Assembly: GCF_029867415.1 (NCBI RefSeq) | Contig: NC_081182.1 | Location: 17,234,497 to 17,298,496 of the forward strand | DNA length: 64,000 nucleotides | Source of the DNA: Vicia villosa | Lineage: Eukaryota > Streptophyta > Magnoliopsida > Fabales > Fabaceae | Direction: 5' to 3' | In this document: piece by piece, positions 46,829 through 59,000 of the stretch | Position numbering within the stretch: the first letter of the stretch is position 1 | How the letters are laid out: each line of letters opens with the position of its first letter | Translations under genes and position numbers: made by a program | The notes under the pieces: generated by a model | Told to the model about the DNA's origin: nothing | Database searches by the model: none | Seen by the model: only the letters and a program-made list of their open reading frames with translations

Positions 46829-47477
46829 TATAGGACCGGTCCAACATATATGGAGGCCAAGGCCAATTTTATTATAAAGTAATTTAAGTTATTAAGAATA
46901 AAAAAATATTCTTTATTTAAACTTTTAATTAATAAATTATTAGTTTTTAATTGATAAATTACTTATTAAAATTTTCATAATTATTTAAATTTTAAACTTT
47001 TTTTTATAATTTTATATTTTTGAATTTTTCTAATAATAAATTTTTATTTTTATTTTTTCTTTATTAGATGTTGCACTTTTAATTTATTTATTCAATGACA
47101 CTAAACTTTACGGTTAAACTAGCTTCTTTTTTTTTTGTCATTCAATTAAAATTTCAACGACTTGTTTTTGTTTTGAGTAGTGAAAATTCAAATATTTGGT
47201 TGACAGCACTTTAAATAAAATAAAATAAATCCTTAATATATTAAGACAAAATACAAGATTTCCCTCCTATCTTTTCATTAAATCCATCAATATCCCACTT
47301 AATTGCATTTAATTATTCATATCCTTCAATACTAAAAACTCTTCATATTCTTAATTAATTGTTAATTTCAAAAACTCCACTCCACTAATTTATTATTATT
47401 TTTATATTCATAACATATAAACATATAAATATTTTTACATTCATATTTTTTTGTTATAAAAATCAAATATTTATTCT

Positions 47478-47514
47478 TAATTTTTTCTGGGCATCGCACA
47501 GGTAAAAATACTAG
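47478..47514 (+). mobile_element. Possible degenerate Helitron 3' end
   Basis: CTGGGCATCGCACAGG followed by TAAAAATACTAG and T resembles a Helitron 3' end with a decayed hairpin stem. It lies inside the older element. Low certainty. Confidence 0.3.
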
Positions 47515-48577
47515 TTTACAATAATGACAAATAAGAAAACAATAATTTTAAAATGAAAAAATTAAACAAAATGCATATTTTATATTAGAACTAGATAAAA
47601 GAAAGTTAATATATAAATAAAATATATATTAATCCTTTTACTAGAATTGAGAGGACACACTCTAACACGACAATATCAATTAATAAAGACTTTTAATTTC
47701 TAAAAAAATCCAGTCACGAATACTCTCGCATCTTTCAATTAAAAATATAAAAATATTCATATATAAATAGTTTTGTAGTTTTTATATTTAACGCAAAGTT
47801 AATCTTTTTATTAAAAAAAACAAGATAGTAATGGTGATTATAATATTTAAATACTATAAAATATTGTTTGGAGAAGATGTTAATTTAAATATAGCACTAA
47901 TTGGAAAAGAGTTTGGAGGCCTTAGGCTCTGTTTGGTAAAAATAGCGGTTGATTGATAAGCTAGCTTATGTCTGATAGCTTATGACTGATGGCTGATGGC
48001 TGATAGCTTATAGCTTATAGCTGATGGCTGATGACTGATAGCTGATAAGCTAATTAAAGTGTTTGGAAAATTTAGCGGTTTACTAGCTGATTAATGTAAA
48101 ATGACATAAAAGGACATTTCTAAGATTTTTAATACAATCTATATTTAAGTTATTTTAAAATATAGTAATTTAAATTTATTAAATTTTTTATATACTATTG
48201 TTATATTAATTTTCATATTCTAAATATTTTTAAAAATAATTTGTTTCAATTTTATAATAAAAAATTATTGTTTCATATCGAGGTGTACGCATACAATAGT
48301 AAACTACGAAACTTGAAAAACGATTCCATGCGAAATTGGCAAACATATACTAATATAAAAAAAATTAATTTATAATAAAATGTATGTTAAATTAATATTT
48401 AAGATACATAAAATTAAACATAATAAGAAAATATATTAAACACACATATGTAAATGTTGCAATACATATAATAAAAATTAAGATAATCTCAAATAGTTAT
48501 ATTAATTTAAAATAATAATTAAAATAAGTCTATCGCCTATTATTCCAAATTAAACAGCAATAATAATCAAAATAAGT

Positions 48578-49422
48578 CTATCGCCTATTATTCCAAATTA
48601 AAGCAGCAATATTATTACGAATTTCCTTTGTCTTGGTTGATCTCCCTGCGTCTCCTTCTGGTATGTCCCCACCTTGAGGACCAACAACACTATCTGAAAG
48701 ATCATCATGAGGTACATAATTTGGATGTTGGTCAAGGACGGTAAACATTGGATCATCACGTGAGTTGATGCGAATATAGTTATGCAATGCAAATGTTGCT
48801 ATTATAACATCAATTTGAGTCTTAACACTAAATTGCGGCATTTTATTAAGTATCTTCCATCTTTTCTTTAACACTCCAAATGACCTTTCTATACAACTTC
48901 TAAGAGATGAATGTACACGGTTAAAAGCTTCTTGTGCATTAGTTGGAGATTCATTTTCAAATTGCGATAGATGATACCTTATCTTAGGATAAGGCACCAA
49001 ATATCCTTCTTTATCAGGATATCCTTTGTCAACCAAATAATATCTACCTGTACAAAAAGAGTAAAGATGTATTTTTTTATAAAACAAACTCCCCCTAAAA
49101 GAAAAAGAAAATAAACTTATAGTAATACATATAATAATACCTTTTGGTGGCTTTGGAAAGTTTAACGCCGGTGTGTTGATTGCATGAAGAAAAACACGTG
49201 TGTCATGTGCTGATCCCTCCCATCCAACTGATATAAATGTGAAACACATATCAAAATCACAACTAGCCATGACATTGAAGGTGGGGATTCCTTTTCTACC
49301 CCTATATCGCATTTGCTCTGCCTCAGGAATACATGCAGCTATATGAGTACCATCAATGCATCCAATACAATCCTGTTAAAAAATAAGATAAAGGCGTGTC
49401 CATCATGATAAGAAATAAGCTA

Positions 49423-49470
<48 letters not shown>

Positions 49471-49996
49471 TGAAATAAGGCATGTATCGCTCATCATTAG
49501 CAATATGAGGTGGTACATACTGAAAAGTTGAATCCTTTGGTCTTATGATATCACGTGCTAGGCCTTGGTACCCCTTACTTCTACCGCTAATTGCTTCTAA
49601 AACCTCATGAAATGCTCTACTAATGGTCTCTCCAGAATGCTGAAATCGCTCTCTAACATCCCTATTAGAAGCACCCATAGCAAGTGTATACACAAATATG
49701 CCCACCTTCTCTACAACTGTCATTCTTCTACTTGGTTGTAATCCATATTTAGATTGCAAGTCTTCACACAGTTGTGTAAATAAAGCTGGATCCATTCTAA
49801 AGGCATTCATACATCGAACAGGGTGTCCATTCAATATCTCATTCATCCAATCTTGTCCTCTTTGAAGTGAAGTCATACATGGTTCTTTATAAATATATTT
49901 ATAATAATATGTAGCAATTGCACTTATTGTACTTGATCTTATAATCCAATAAAGTGCATAGTTTCTTCTCTTCTTTTCCCTTTCAGCAATATCCAT
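48578..49996 (-). CDS. PIF/Harbinger transposase (DDE_Tnp_4 / HARBI1 type)
   Basis: Three exons (49996-49469, 49372-49141, 49047-48578) join in frame to 409 residues. Introns are GT-AG. The N-terminal part has a helix-turn-helix-like segment (TVVEKVGIFVYTLAMGASNR, ERFQHSGETISRAFHEVLEA). The catalytic triad is present: D in CIGCIDGTH, D in YYLVDKGYP, and E in RSCIERSFGVLKKRW. The length is normal for plant Harbinger transposases. The first intron begins directly in a GT dinucleotide run, so its donor site is AAG followed by GTGTGTGT. The protein cuts and pastes the element at TWA targets together with its Myb-like partner. No lesion is seen, so the element may be active or recently active. Confidence 0.92.
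49427..49468. repeat. (CA)21 microsatellite forming the 5' end of a transposase intron
   Basis: About 42 bp of pure CA on the plus strand, read as GT repeat in the transcript. The first GT is the splice donor of transposase intron 1. Confidence 0.95.
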
Positions 49997-50267
49997 GATG
50001 TACCTACTAATAAATAAATATATTTAATTATTAATAACCATATTCAACACAAACAATTCAACACCAACATCAATAAATTCAACATAGATTGCATATTTAT
50101 TTTAACCAAAAGCAAACAAATTTCAACATTCAAAAAATTGTAACTAATTTCAAATCAAAACCAGAGGCATAAGCCTTGCAAACAAATGTCAACATTCATA
50201 AAATTGAAACAAATTTTAAGTCAAAATCAGAAGAACAAGCCTTAAAAACTAAATATTCATAAAAGGT

Positions 50268-51458
50268 TCATTTCTCTTTGGAGTGCATATACGTTAACCA
50301 TAATTTTCTAGACTCGTCATCCACCATGTTTAGAAAAATCTCTCGCCTTGATTCATTCTCAATCAAACAAGCCCCAAAGCACCACAATTCACTACCCTTT
50401 TCCAAAACACCATTGGTAACCATCTGATTTATAACTGCCATTGCTCTAGCAATTGTGGAACTACCATTAACTTCTTTACTTGCATTTCCATCAGATTGCA
50501 TTATTTCCAATGCCTTATGAGATTGAGATATCAAGGTTTCTATATGACCACCTAGTTTTGCAGCCCCTCCTGTTTGTTTTCTTTTACGATTTCCTTTAAT
50601 AGGTTTGTTAGTCATGTTTTGTGCAACTTTTTTTGTGCCTCCGTCTTGACCAGTTACTTGAGTTCCTTCAAGATCTTCACCATGTACTTGTGTACCTCCA
50701 ACACCTTGGTTAGGCAACTGGATACCACCCACCTCATTCACAAAATCAGGCCAAAAAGAATTTTCTTCTTGAAGTAAATTTTCCACTTGAGAAGCATGTC
50801 GTTGATATTCTGCATAAACATATGCTCCATCACTCTCATAAGGATGATTATCTTCCCTACCATTTTCTTCATCCTCTTCCTCAATATTAACATGTTCCCC
50901 AGGTTGAACCAACTCAGGATCCACAGAGGGTGCAACAACCTCATCCCCGCCTGCATAATTGTCATCAAATAGTTGATTCCAATATTCCTCTAGTGCAGGA
51001 TCTACTGATTTATTACGAAATTTTTTAGCTTCCGGTTTCTCCTACAAAAAAAAAAATTAACCATTAATTTTTAGATTTTATATTAAATCATTTTCATTGT
51101 AAATTAAATAAAAGTATTTAATAAACAAACTAACCTTAATTTTTTTATCCCACCAATCATCTGAACAACTAAGCTTTCCCGTAACATGATCCCATCCTAA
51201 GCCAGTTTCACTAAACTTCAGAAACCTCCAAATGCGCCAATCTTTCTTCATTGTATCAAACTTATTCTTCAAGGTCTTTGCTAAGCATTTTCGTTTGACA
51301 GCAGCTTCAAACTCTTGATTAATCTCTTTCCATTTAAATGATACACGTCCATTCTTTCGAATGAACTTGATACAAAGCTCACAAAAAACCTTTTCATACT
51401 CAGGATCATCTGACCATTTAAAATTGATTCCTTCCATTTTATCTTTATTTGAGGCCAT
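50268..51458 (-). CDS. PIF/Harbinger Myb/SANT-like accessory protein
   Basis: Two exons (51458-51135 and 51041-50268) join in frame to 365 residues; the intron is GT-AG (donor AAG then GTTAGT). The N-terminal third is a trihelix-like Myb/SANT domain (Myb_DNA-bind_3): FKWSDDPEYEKVFCELCIKF, GRVSFKWKEINQEFEAAVKR, KNKFDTMKKDWRIWRFL and GLGWDHVTGKLSCSDDWWDK. An acidic linker (EEEDEENGRED) and a basic patch (KGNRKRKQ) follow. The C-terminus (REIFLNMVDDESRKLWLTYM) is the conserved end of the family, thought to contact the transposase. ATG at 51458 is the first methionine with the conserved domain right after it. In known Harbinger systems this protein binds subterminal repeats and recruits the transposase. 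Confidence 0.9.
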
Positions 51459-52509
51459 CTTATAAATTTGACAACACACAATATTGAAGATTAGCGCTTT
51501 TGAATCATATAAATTAAAAAAAAATACATGGTGTACAAGCAAACAATGACAAATTTTTTTTTAAACAACAAATAATTTATTTAAAAAAAAACTACAATCC
51601 AATAATAAGAAGAAAAAACATTAAAATTAAATATTAACTTTGAATTTGAGAATTTAAAGTTCTGCGATTAATTTTGTATAATTTTCTAATTAAATTTTGT
51701 GTTAATTCAATTAGATTTTGTGTTAATTCAAGTTCTCTAAATAAATTAATAACATTTCTACTAGTTGTTTTTCTTAAACATTGCTTCACCTATATACATA
51801 GCTGCTAAAAAAATCTGGAGAATTCTATTAATTTCATTGGTGACGTGACGCCATGGCTTTTAGTTCCTTTTCTTAAATATTTAACCATATAGAATCACAT
51901 CATGCTGCTAAAGATATAATTTATATTGCATAAAAAAACAATAAATGATTAGGAAGAGTTGCTATTCATGAATTATATTGAAACACACCTCTATCATATG
52001 ATGATAGTGATATAACAATAATAGTTAAAAAATAATAGAATAAAAAACCTGCAAGAGATTGATGACCTGCTCCTGCTCCACTTTGCCGAAATCTAGCTTC
52101 AATTCACACGGGTAACCTAGCTTCAATTCACACGGTATAAAATTAGGTTTATTTAAATTATTAATTAAATTGGGTTGGGCCTAATATAATACATAATTAT
52201 TTTATATTTTATATTAAAATATATTATAAAGGATAAAAGTGGAATTCAATTAAAATAATAAGGATAAAATTGGAAGAAAAAACGATAAGCTATAAGCTAT
52301 AAGCTAAAACGCTATTTGAAATAGCGTCTGGAAAATAAGCTATAAGTCAGTAAAATAAGCTATAAGCTCGTTATAGAAAGACCATTACCAAACAGGTCTT
52401 TTCTTATCATATGAGCTTATAAGCTATAAGCTATAAGCTATAAGCTCAAAATTTGACTTAACAAACAGACCCTTAGGCCATTGCCTTGCTCGGCTACCCC
52501 TTAGTTCGG

Positions 52510-52510
<1 letters not shown>

Positions 52511-52546
<36 letters not shown>
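52511..52546. repeat. (TA)n microsatellite, right flank of the nested element
   Basis: About 36 bp of TA repeat following GTTCGGCA. See the matching run at 46748. Confidence 0.9.
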
Positions 52547-52554
<8 letters not shown>

Positions 52555-52599
52555 TAAATTCTTTTTGTAGTGAAGCTACATTGACCCCATAGCTTCACA

Positions 52600-55330
52600 C
52601 TTTCTTTGGTCTCGTTGTAGTGTTTAGTAGATCTTTTTTATTTCTTTCGAGGTCACCATTAATTGTGACCAGCTCGCCGTGGTGAAGGTTGTGGAATTTG
52701 AATTTTAGGTGGATCAGTTAAGTCACAACATCAAGGGCCTTCAAAAAAAGGTCTACCGAGAATGTAGTTGTAGATAGGGATGTAAATGGATATCCATGGG
52801 GACGGATAGTAGATGCTCTTAAAGTGAACTACAACGAACTGGGAGTCGACGATCTTGACATCCATTCCTTCTCTCACATATATCATTAATTCAATGTATC
52901 CCAGGGGTGAGTAGTCGTGTTGCTAAACGCTTGCAAATCCGACCCTTCATAAGGCTAAAAATTTTATTTCTTGAGGCCTATATTTTCAAATAACTTTGAA
53001 TACATTATGTCGGAGCTTCTACCATCAATGAGTATCTGCATCAGGTTAAAATGGCCGACCTTGGCAATTATGACTAGAGGTAATATATCATTTAGGGTTC
53101 CTGACTTTCTCATTATCTTGGAATTCGAGCATTGGCCTATCTAGGGTCTTGGCGAAGGCGTTTTCGTGTTTCTTACACACGACCATCAGTTTCGTATTCT
53201 TCCTCTTTATTGTCCAATTTGATAGGGGTGTTCGCCTAAGGAGCTCCCCTGGTAATGGTCGCAATGTGTTGAAGCTTCCCCTTACTTGCTCTTTTATATT
53301 CGCCACTAGTCCCCTCGCCATTATTGACGACCTCCATAATCTTCAATGGGGACTTGTTATCCGAAGAAGCTTTTTATCTCTCTTTATACGTTTAGTATAC
53401 TCGAACAAGCGTACCCCCTTTATTAAACCCTAAATGGGATCTTTTTATAGGATGCAGTCATTTATGGTGTGCCCATGGCCTATGTGAAAGTGACAATATT
53501 TCGTCTTATCAATTTTGCAAGATTTTATGACAAGTAATGGATTTCTAATCCCGACCTTCCAGAATTCTATGTTGACTCACTCCTGGCATATCTACTCATG
53601 AGAAGTGTTCATAAGGGTATATTTTTAGTACCAACCATAAGTTCTACAATCGAATTCCTGTCTTTGTCAGTTGGAACTTTCTCGGATAACCTTCTGGACC
53701 ATGCATCCTTTATGACATAGTTGTCAACTCAGGAGGTTAAGTTTCTCCTCCAGGTTAATGAAGGCTTGTGCTTTGTTCAATAGTTCTTTCACGTTACAGA
53801 TCTCCATGCCCTCCGATTTCTGCCTGAAAAAGCTATCTTGTATTAGCCCATCCTCAAATATCCAACACTTGAGGTCCTCTCCAGCTCCTTATACTTCCAC
53901 CACTACTTGCGTGAAACAGTCGATGTACGACCGAAAACTCTTTTTCTTCCCATTTCCGCCAAGAGTATATATTGTCATTGGTTTCCTTTTTCGAGGCTGA
54001 TAAATGAGCAGCGAAGCTCTCACATGGATCGATTCACGACCTAATGCTATCGTCTAGTAGAGCTTTCAACCAGATTCTAGCAGACCCTCGTTAATGTTAG
54101 TGTAGGTAATTTACCCTTTGCTGCCTCATCAATGTGGAAGTAGTTAAAATATTGGTTTCCTTTTTCGAGCTGATAAATAAGCAGCGAAGCTCTCACATTG
54201 ATCGATTCACGACCTAATGCTATCGTCTAGTAGAGCTTTCAACCAGATTTTAGCAGACCCTCGTTAATGTTAGTGTAGGTAATTTACACTTTGCTGCCTC
54301 ATCAATGTGGAAGTAGTTAAAATATTCGTCAACGAGTTTTACATGCTCGTCGGGATCTCCCTTCCCATCGTAGTCTTTTAGCTTTAGAGGTTTTTCTAAC
54401 AACTCGGGTATTCAACTATCCAGGATGTGGGTTCAAATGTGATGCTTCTAATGATTCCTCACTGGCGGTTTCTCTACTTGTTATCGAGGAGGAACGTGAC
54501 TACCTCGATCTCCCCTGAGACTTTGAGGAAGAGTTTGACGTCCCTTGCTTTTTTGGTGATTTGGATATTCCAGAGTTGCGTTTCTCCGCGACGCGACCGA
54601 CTCAGGGACAATAGTTTGGTTTCTCCTAGTAACGGCTTCCTACACTGTGTTCCCATTCAGAGGTATGTTATGTAAGATTTCTTTCAGAGAAAACAATATT
54701 TCTTCTATCACTTGAGAGTTTTACTGCCAAGCTATGATATACACAATGTTCGACATCTCGTTCACGCCTTGTATCCCGAGGCTAACTTGTAACAACAGGA
54801 TGCCAGGTACAAATTTCAGTCTCGAGGTTGACGATAGTGCTGGAGGTATGAGCAAAGGCTCACATAATTGGAACCGCGGAGCAAATCCTACGATTAGAGG
54901 AGGTTAGAGAAGATCTAGATGTAATATAGTGTTTACGATAGTTTGATCCACACTGCCTTGAGGAGGAGGCCGTTGATTTTTTTGCGGCTTGAGCAATATC
55001 AACAATGGAAGCAGCTTCGCGCAAAATGACTGTGTGAGTGGCTTTAGATCAAACCATTATCAAAAGATCTTGAAACTAGAGATTTAGGAATTATGAAAAT
55101 CGGAGTTGTTTTACTACCGAAATAGATAAAAATGACAAATATGAGGTTCGATTTCAGGATTTCCAATTGGCTAGGTTGAGAAAGCTTTGAATTAGTGAAT
55201 GAAAGTAGAAGTATTCAATGGTGGAAAATGCAAAAAACCAAAAGTTAATTTTCACAGACGATGCCACTGTACCGTTATAGAACAAGAACTAATAGGAGAA
55301 CATAGGTTACAAGTTGCAACAATAGACTTG
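52600..55330 (-). pseudogene. Decayed Ty3/Gypsy gag-protease region
   Basis: On the minus strand 53009-53061 reads VGHFNLMQILIDGRSSDIMY, the retropepsin of plant Gypsy elements (normally LIDGGSS). It is followed by PYEGSDLQAF and, near 52870, a WDTLN-like segment. Further upstream on that strand (53090-55300) come gag-like pieces with stops and frameshifts, including RPMLEFQDNE near 53130. Reverse transcriptase and LTRs are not seen. A 174-bp segment is tandemly duplicated inside it (listed separately). Plus-strand frames of 60-94 codons here are by-products. Confidence 0.65.
53977..54326. repeat. Tandem duplication, 174 bp, two copies
   Basis: 53977-54150 and 54151-54326 are nearly identical, both starting ATTGGTTTCCTTTTTCGAG and both containing CAGCGAAGCTCTCACAT and CTAATGCTATCGTCTAGTAG. 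Short shared bases (ATT) at the joints suggest slippage or microhomology repair. The event lies within the decayed Gypsy gag. Confidence 0.9.
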
Positions 55331-55776
55331 AACTTTCGATGCGCTAAAGGAAAATCTGACCTACATGGTTAGCATTCTAACGATCAAGTTAGTATGCGAG
55401 TGAGATAAGTGATTGAAGTTTGAATTTAAAAACCGTCGATCTAAAAAATAGCATACTTTCATTCATAGTTGAACATGTGTAACCACATGTTATTTTTATT
55501 TTTATAGTGGAACAATGAATAATGTATATATGCTGCAAATATCTAGAAAAATTATTGCTTTCTCTAGATCGCAACCGTTGCCTTTTGTGACATGCAAAAT
55601 AATTATTAGTGATTTTTTATTTTGAGAAAATAAGAGATTCACCGACGATGTATATCAATTTTACATAGTCAATCAATGAATATGAATATTATGTATTTTG
55701 CTAAATCCTATTTATATTTCAAAATTATTTAAATGATATAATATGTTAGTGATTAAGTTCTTGTTTTTTTTACTCA
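55331..55776. other. Intergenic, no gene
   Basis: AT-rich. No convincing frame or terminus recognised. Confidence 0.5.
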
Positions 55777-55810
55777 CTAGTACTTTACCCCGTGCGATGC
55801 ACGTCTTTAG
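55777..55810 (-). mobile_element. Helitron 3' terminus, minus strand, upstream of MCM10
   Basis: On the minus strand a 5-bp stem with 3-nt loop (CGTGCATCGCACG, 55791-55803) is followed by GGGTAAAGTA and CTAG at 55777-55780, then T. This is the classic plant Helitron end. The body must extend into 55804 and beyond, towards the MCM10 start 286 bp away. No 5' TC end was recognised before the gene, so the element is probably truncated. Confidence 0.65.
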
Positions 55811-55868
55811 GCGGGATTTTAGTCTAAAGTTGGCGCCTAAACATGTATTCTGTTTTAATATATTAAAG

Positions 55869-55895
55869 ATAATAATAATAATAATAATAATAATG
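55869..55895. repeat. (AAT)n microsatellite
   Basis: About nine trinucleotide repeats in the leader or promoter region of MCM10. Confidence 0.9.
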
Positions 55896-56062
55896 AAATA
55901 ATTAGTGCTACTGATTGATAAATTGAATTCCCTCCAAAATATTTGAGGGTGTTTGTTTTCCCTCTCCCTTCAATACGTCGAAAACCAAAACCAAAACCAT
56001 AACCCAAACCCTAATCCTCTTTTCTCTTATCTTGTGCTTGCAATAGCATTTGCACTATCACC

Positions 56063-59000
56063 ATGTCAACTCACGAAGACGACCTCGATCTTCTGCTTTC
56101 TCTTCAAGACAAAGTTCCCGAAACCCCTCCCGCGTCTCCTTCACCGCGTAATCATCTATTCATTCATTTTCATTCATTCATCTTCAGATTATGTATTTAA
56201 ACTAACGTCAATCCATTCATTCGTATAATTGCAGTTGATTTTGATGGTGATGATGAAGATGTTGTACTGCGGAGGGAGAGACCTGACATGTCCGTTTTCA
56301 AAGATGCAGTTCAGGATTGCCTTCTCAACCAACCCCCTAACCCTAATCCTAATCTTAATCCTAAACCAAACAACAAATCTAAATCACTCGGCGACGATCC
56401 CCAACTTGACAAATTCTCTGGTCTTCGCATAAGGTTCATTGCATTTCTTATTGCAATCTAAACAAAATGCATATTGCATCGCTTTTTATATGTTTATAAT
56501 TTTGTTTTAATGTGCCAGGGACCAATGTTTAACACCAGCTGAACTTAGGGAACAAGTTCAAGACATTCGTTTTGTTCGCCTACCGGTCATCAAGTAATCT
56601 TCTTTACCTCATTTTCAACTGTTATTACTTGTTTATGTATAGTTTTCAATCTTGTCTGTAGTTATAATAGTTTGCCTCTAAAACTAATTTGGGCTAATCA
56701 ACATACTTGTTACAATGCTATGTTATTCACTTTTGCTTCTTAGATATGCATGTTTCGGGAGGCCTAATTCTGATTGTATGTTATGGCAATTAGTTAAGTA
56801 ACAGTTTGGTATTCAGTTCTAAGTGTTTTGTACGAAGTTAGAGATTATATGTTAAGCCTTAGGAAATATAATTGAGAGAGAAAAGTTCATCAGCACATTG
56901 ACATTCATAACACTTAGAGAGAGAAAATCAGAAAAATTAAGAAAAACTGTGCATGATTTCTCAAGTGTATAAAATTTTCATTCATAGAGGATCATTCAAG
57001 TCGGATTATGTCCCCTATAGGAGTAGGAGTTCATCTCTGAACCGGGGAACCAAATTTTGTGTGTGTTCTTACAATTAATTTTTCGTATTTCTTGCATTTC
57101 AAGCACTCTAAATTTGAATATTAGTTCAGTTAAGTTTGAACTTTGAAGTAATAAGTCTCAAATTTGATAAGTTCATAATGTTGTGGTGTGAGTTATAAAT
57201 GTTTAGTTGGTGAGATTAGCATGTTTTGTGAGGCGCAATTCTGATAGTGTGCTGTGGCAATTAGTTAAGTTACAGTTTGTTATTCAGTTCTAACTGTTTT
57301 GTACCAGGTTAGAGACTATACGTCAAGTCTTAGGAAATAGAATTGAGATAGAAAAGTTCACCAGCACATTGACATTCGTGACACTTAGAGAAAATCAGAA
57401 AAAGTACGAAAAACTGTGCATGATTTATTGAGTGTATAACTTTTTCATTCATAGTGGATCATTCAAGTTGGATTATGAGTTTATGACCCCTCCAGATGTA
57501 GGAGTTCATCTCTGAACCGGGTGACCAAATTTTGTGTGTGTTACACTTAATTTTCCGTATTTCTTGCATTTCAAGCACTCTATTGGTTTTCCATCACTTG
57601 ATCTGCATTAGCACTGTTCTTCATCAAGATTAAACTCAGTTTCTGCTGTGAGTCACGATCCTGACAATTATGGACCTTGTTTGTTGATTGTGTGTATTCA
57701 GGAATTTGGTGAATGGGGATACTTTCTCTGGAAGTTGGGTAACTATTGGGGTGTTGACTGAGAAGGGGTTTCAGAAAACAAGTTCAAATGGGAAGAGCTT
57801 TTGTATATGGAAAATTGGGTGTTTGGATGAAAATTCTGTTCCTCTTTTCTTGTTTGGAAATGCTTATCAGAGGAATTGTCAAGAGCAGGCAGGAACGGTC
57901 TTCGCACTCTTCAATTGTGGTGTTCGCAAGGATCCCAAGGTATCTAATTGTTGGAAGTTGGTTAGATTTTTTCAATCAAAATTTTCCATGAGTTCTACAA
58001 TCTCTTTTATATTGTTTTTGCAGGGCAATGGTTTTTCTTTGAGTATATACTCCCCTAATCAAATTGTGAAGATGGGCACCTCTGTAGATTACGGAGTTTG
58101 CAAAGCAAAAAGAGTGGATGGGATCGCATGTACAATGGCCATAAATAAGTATGCAAATAAATTATGTATCTACTATCTTGTTATTTATTTTGATATGTTA
58201 AATATGGAATTGCCACAGGATTCTTTGTTAATTGTTAATCATCATATATGCATTTTAAAAAAGGAGTAAGAAGAAGAATCACATTTTCTCTCTCTTTTTC
58301 TATAGACACTTCTATTGATAGATTATCCCTTTTCTGAAATAAGTCCGATCTAAACCTGTGGAATTTGACACTGGTTGGATTTGTAATTTTAAATCACGGA
58401 GTGCTTGCATTTGTTCTGACACTTTTCTGGGAAAAATAAAACAAAAGAGGTGCAAATGTAAAAGGAGTTTATATATTGATGATAGCCATTCAATATCTAA
58501 AGATACCTACTGACACTTCAAGGGAAAAGAAGACAAATTTATACTGCACAAGGCGTTGTTTCAAAATGTGTACTGTATAAGTTGCAAGGCACATTTGAAG
58601 GAAATGATTCCCATGGGTTCAATTCAGTTGAGAAAATTGAGTGGACTAGGTGAAGCAATAGTTTAGATTTTTATGAAGTACTTGCAGTTAGATAGCAATC
58701 TATTAATCATAATCTACTTTGCATAATCCACATTTGCTACTCATGAACACTCAGCTGTAACATGGATCTACTTGCTTTGTCGTACTTGGGTTCTTGTTGA
58801 GCCGTTTTTTCAGCGTGCCATGTTTAATAATAGATTTAGAACTGTCTGGAAAACTAGAAGTCTTATATTGGTCATTTTTACACAAACAAAAATTGAACTT
58901 TCAAATCGAAAGCTCAATCTTGTTTTTAGGGTCCAGTTTAAGGGAATATAAAAAGCATGATATCCATATTAATATTTGTTATATCATTTTATTAAATTTT

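Larger units (their letters stand above)
47922..52475. mobile_element. Apparently complete autonomous PIF/Harbinger transposon with TTA target-site duplication
   Basis: The element proper is 47925-52472 (4548 bp), flanked by TTA (47922-47924 and 52473-52475). Rejoining the outer flanks gives continuous host sequence. Termini are GGCTCTGTTTGGTAA and, reversed, GGGTCTGTTTGTTAA. Subterminal tracts hold many GATAGCTTAT / AAGCTATAAGCT repeats on both sides. It encodes the two proteins of the superfamily, both on the minus strand: a Myb/SANT-like DNA-binding protein upstream and a DDE transposase downstream, both with open, spliceable frames. Confidence 0.92.
46829..52510. mobile_element. Older DNA element, split by a Harbinger; flanked by (TA)n
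   Basis: It starts TAGGACCGGTCCAAC then GGAGGCCAAGGCC, and on the far side of the Harbinger ends GGCCATTGCCTTGCTCGGCT then ACCCCTTAGTTCGGC. These edges recall plant elements with GGGCCGGCCCTG-like termini. Removing the Harbinger leaves about 1.1 kb without coding sequence. Termini are imperfect inverted repeats at best. Confidence 0.45.

Noticed and set aside
57784..58269. Long single frame reading through MCM10 introns 4 and 5
   Set aside because: It runs through clear GT-AG introns; the spliced reading restores the OB-fold and zinc finger.
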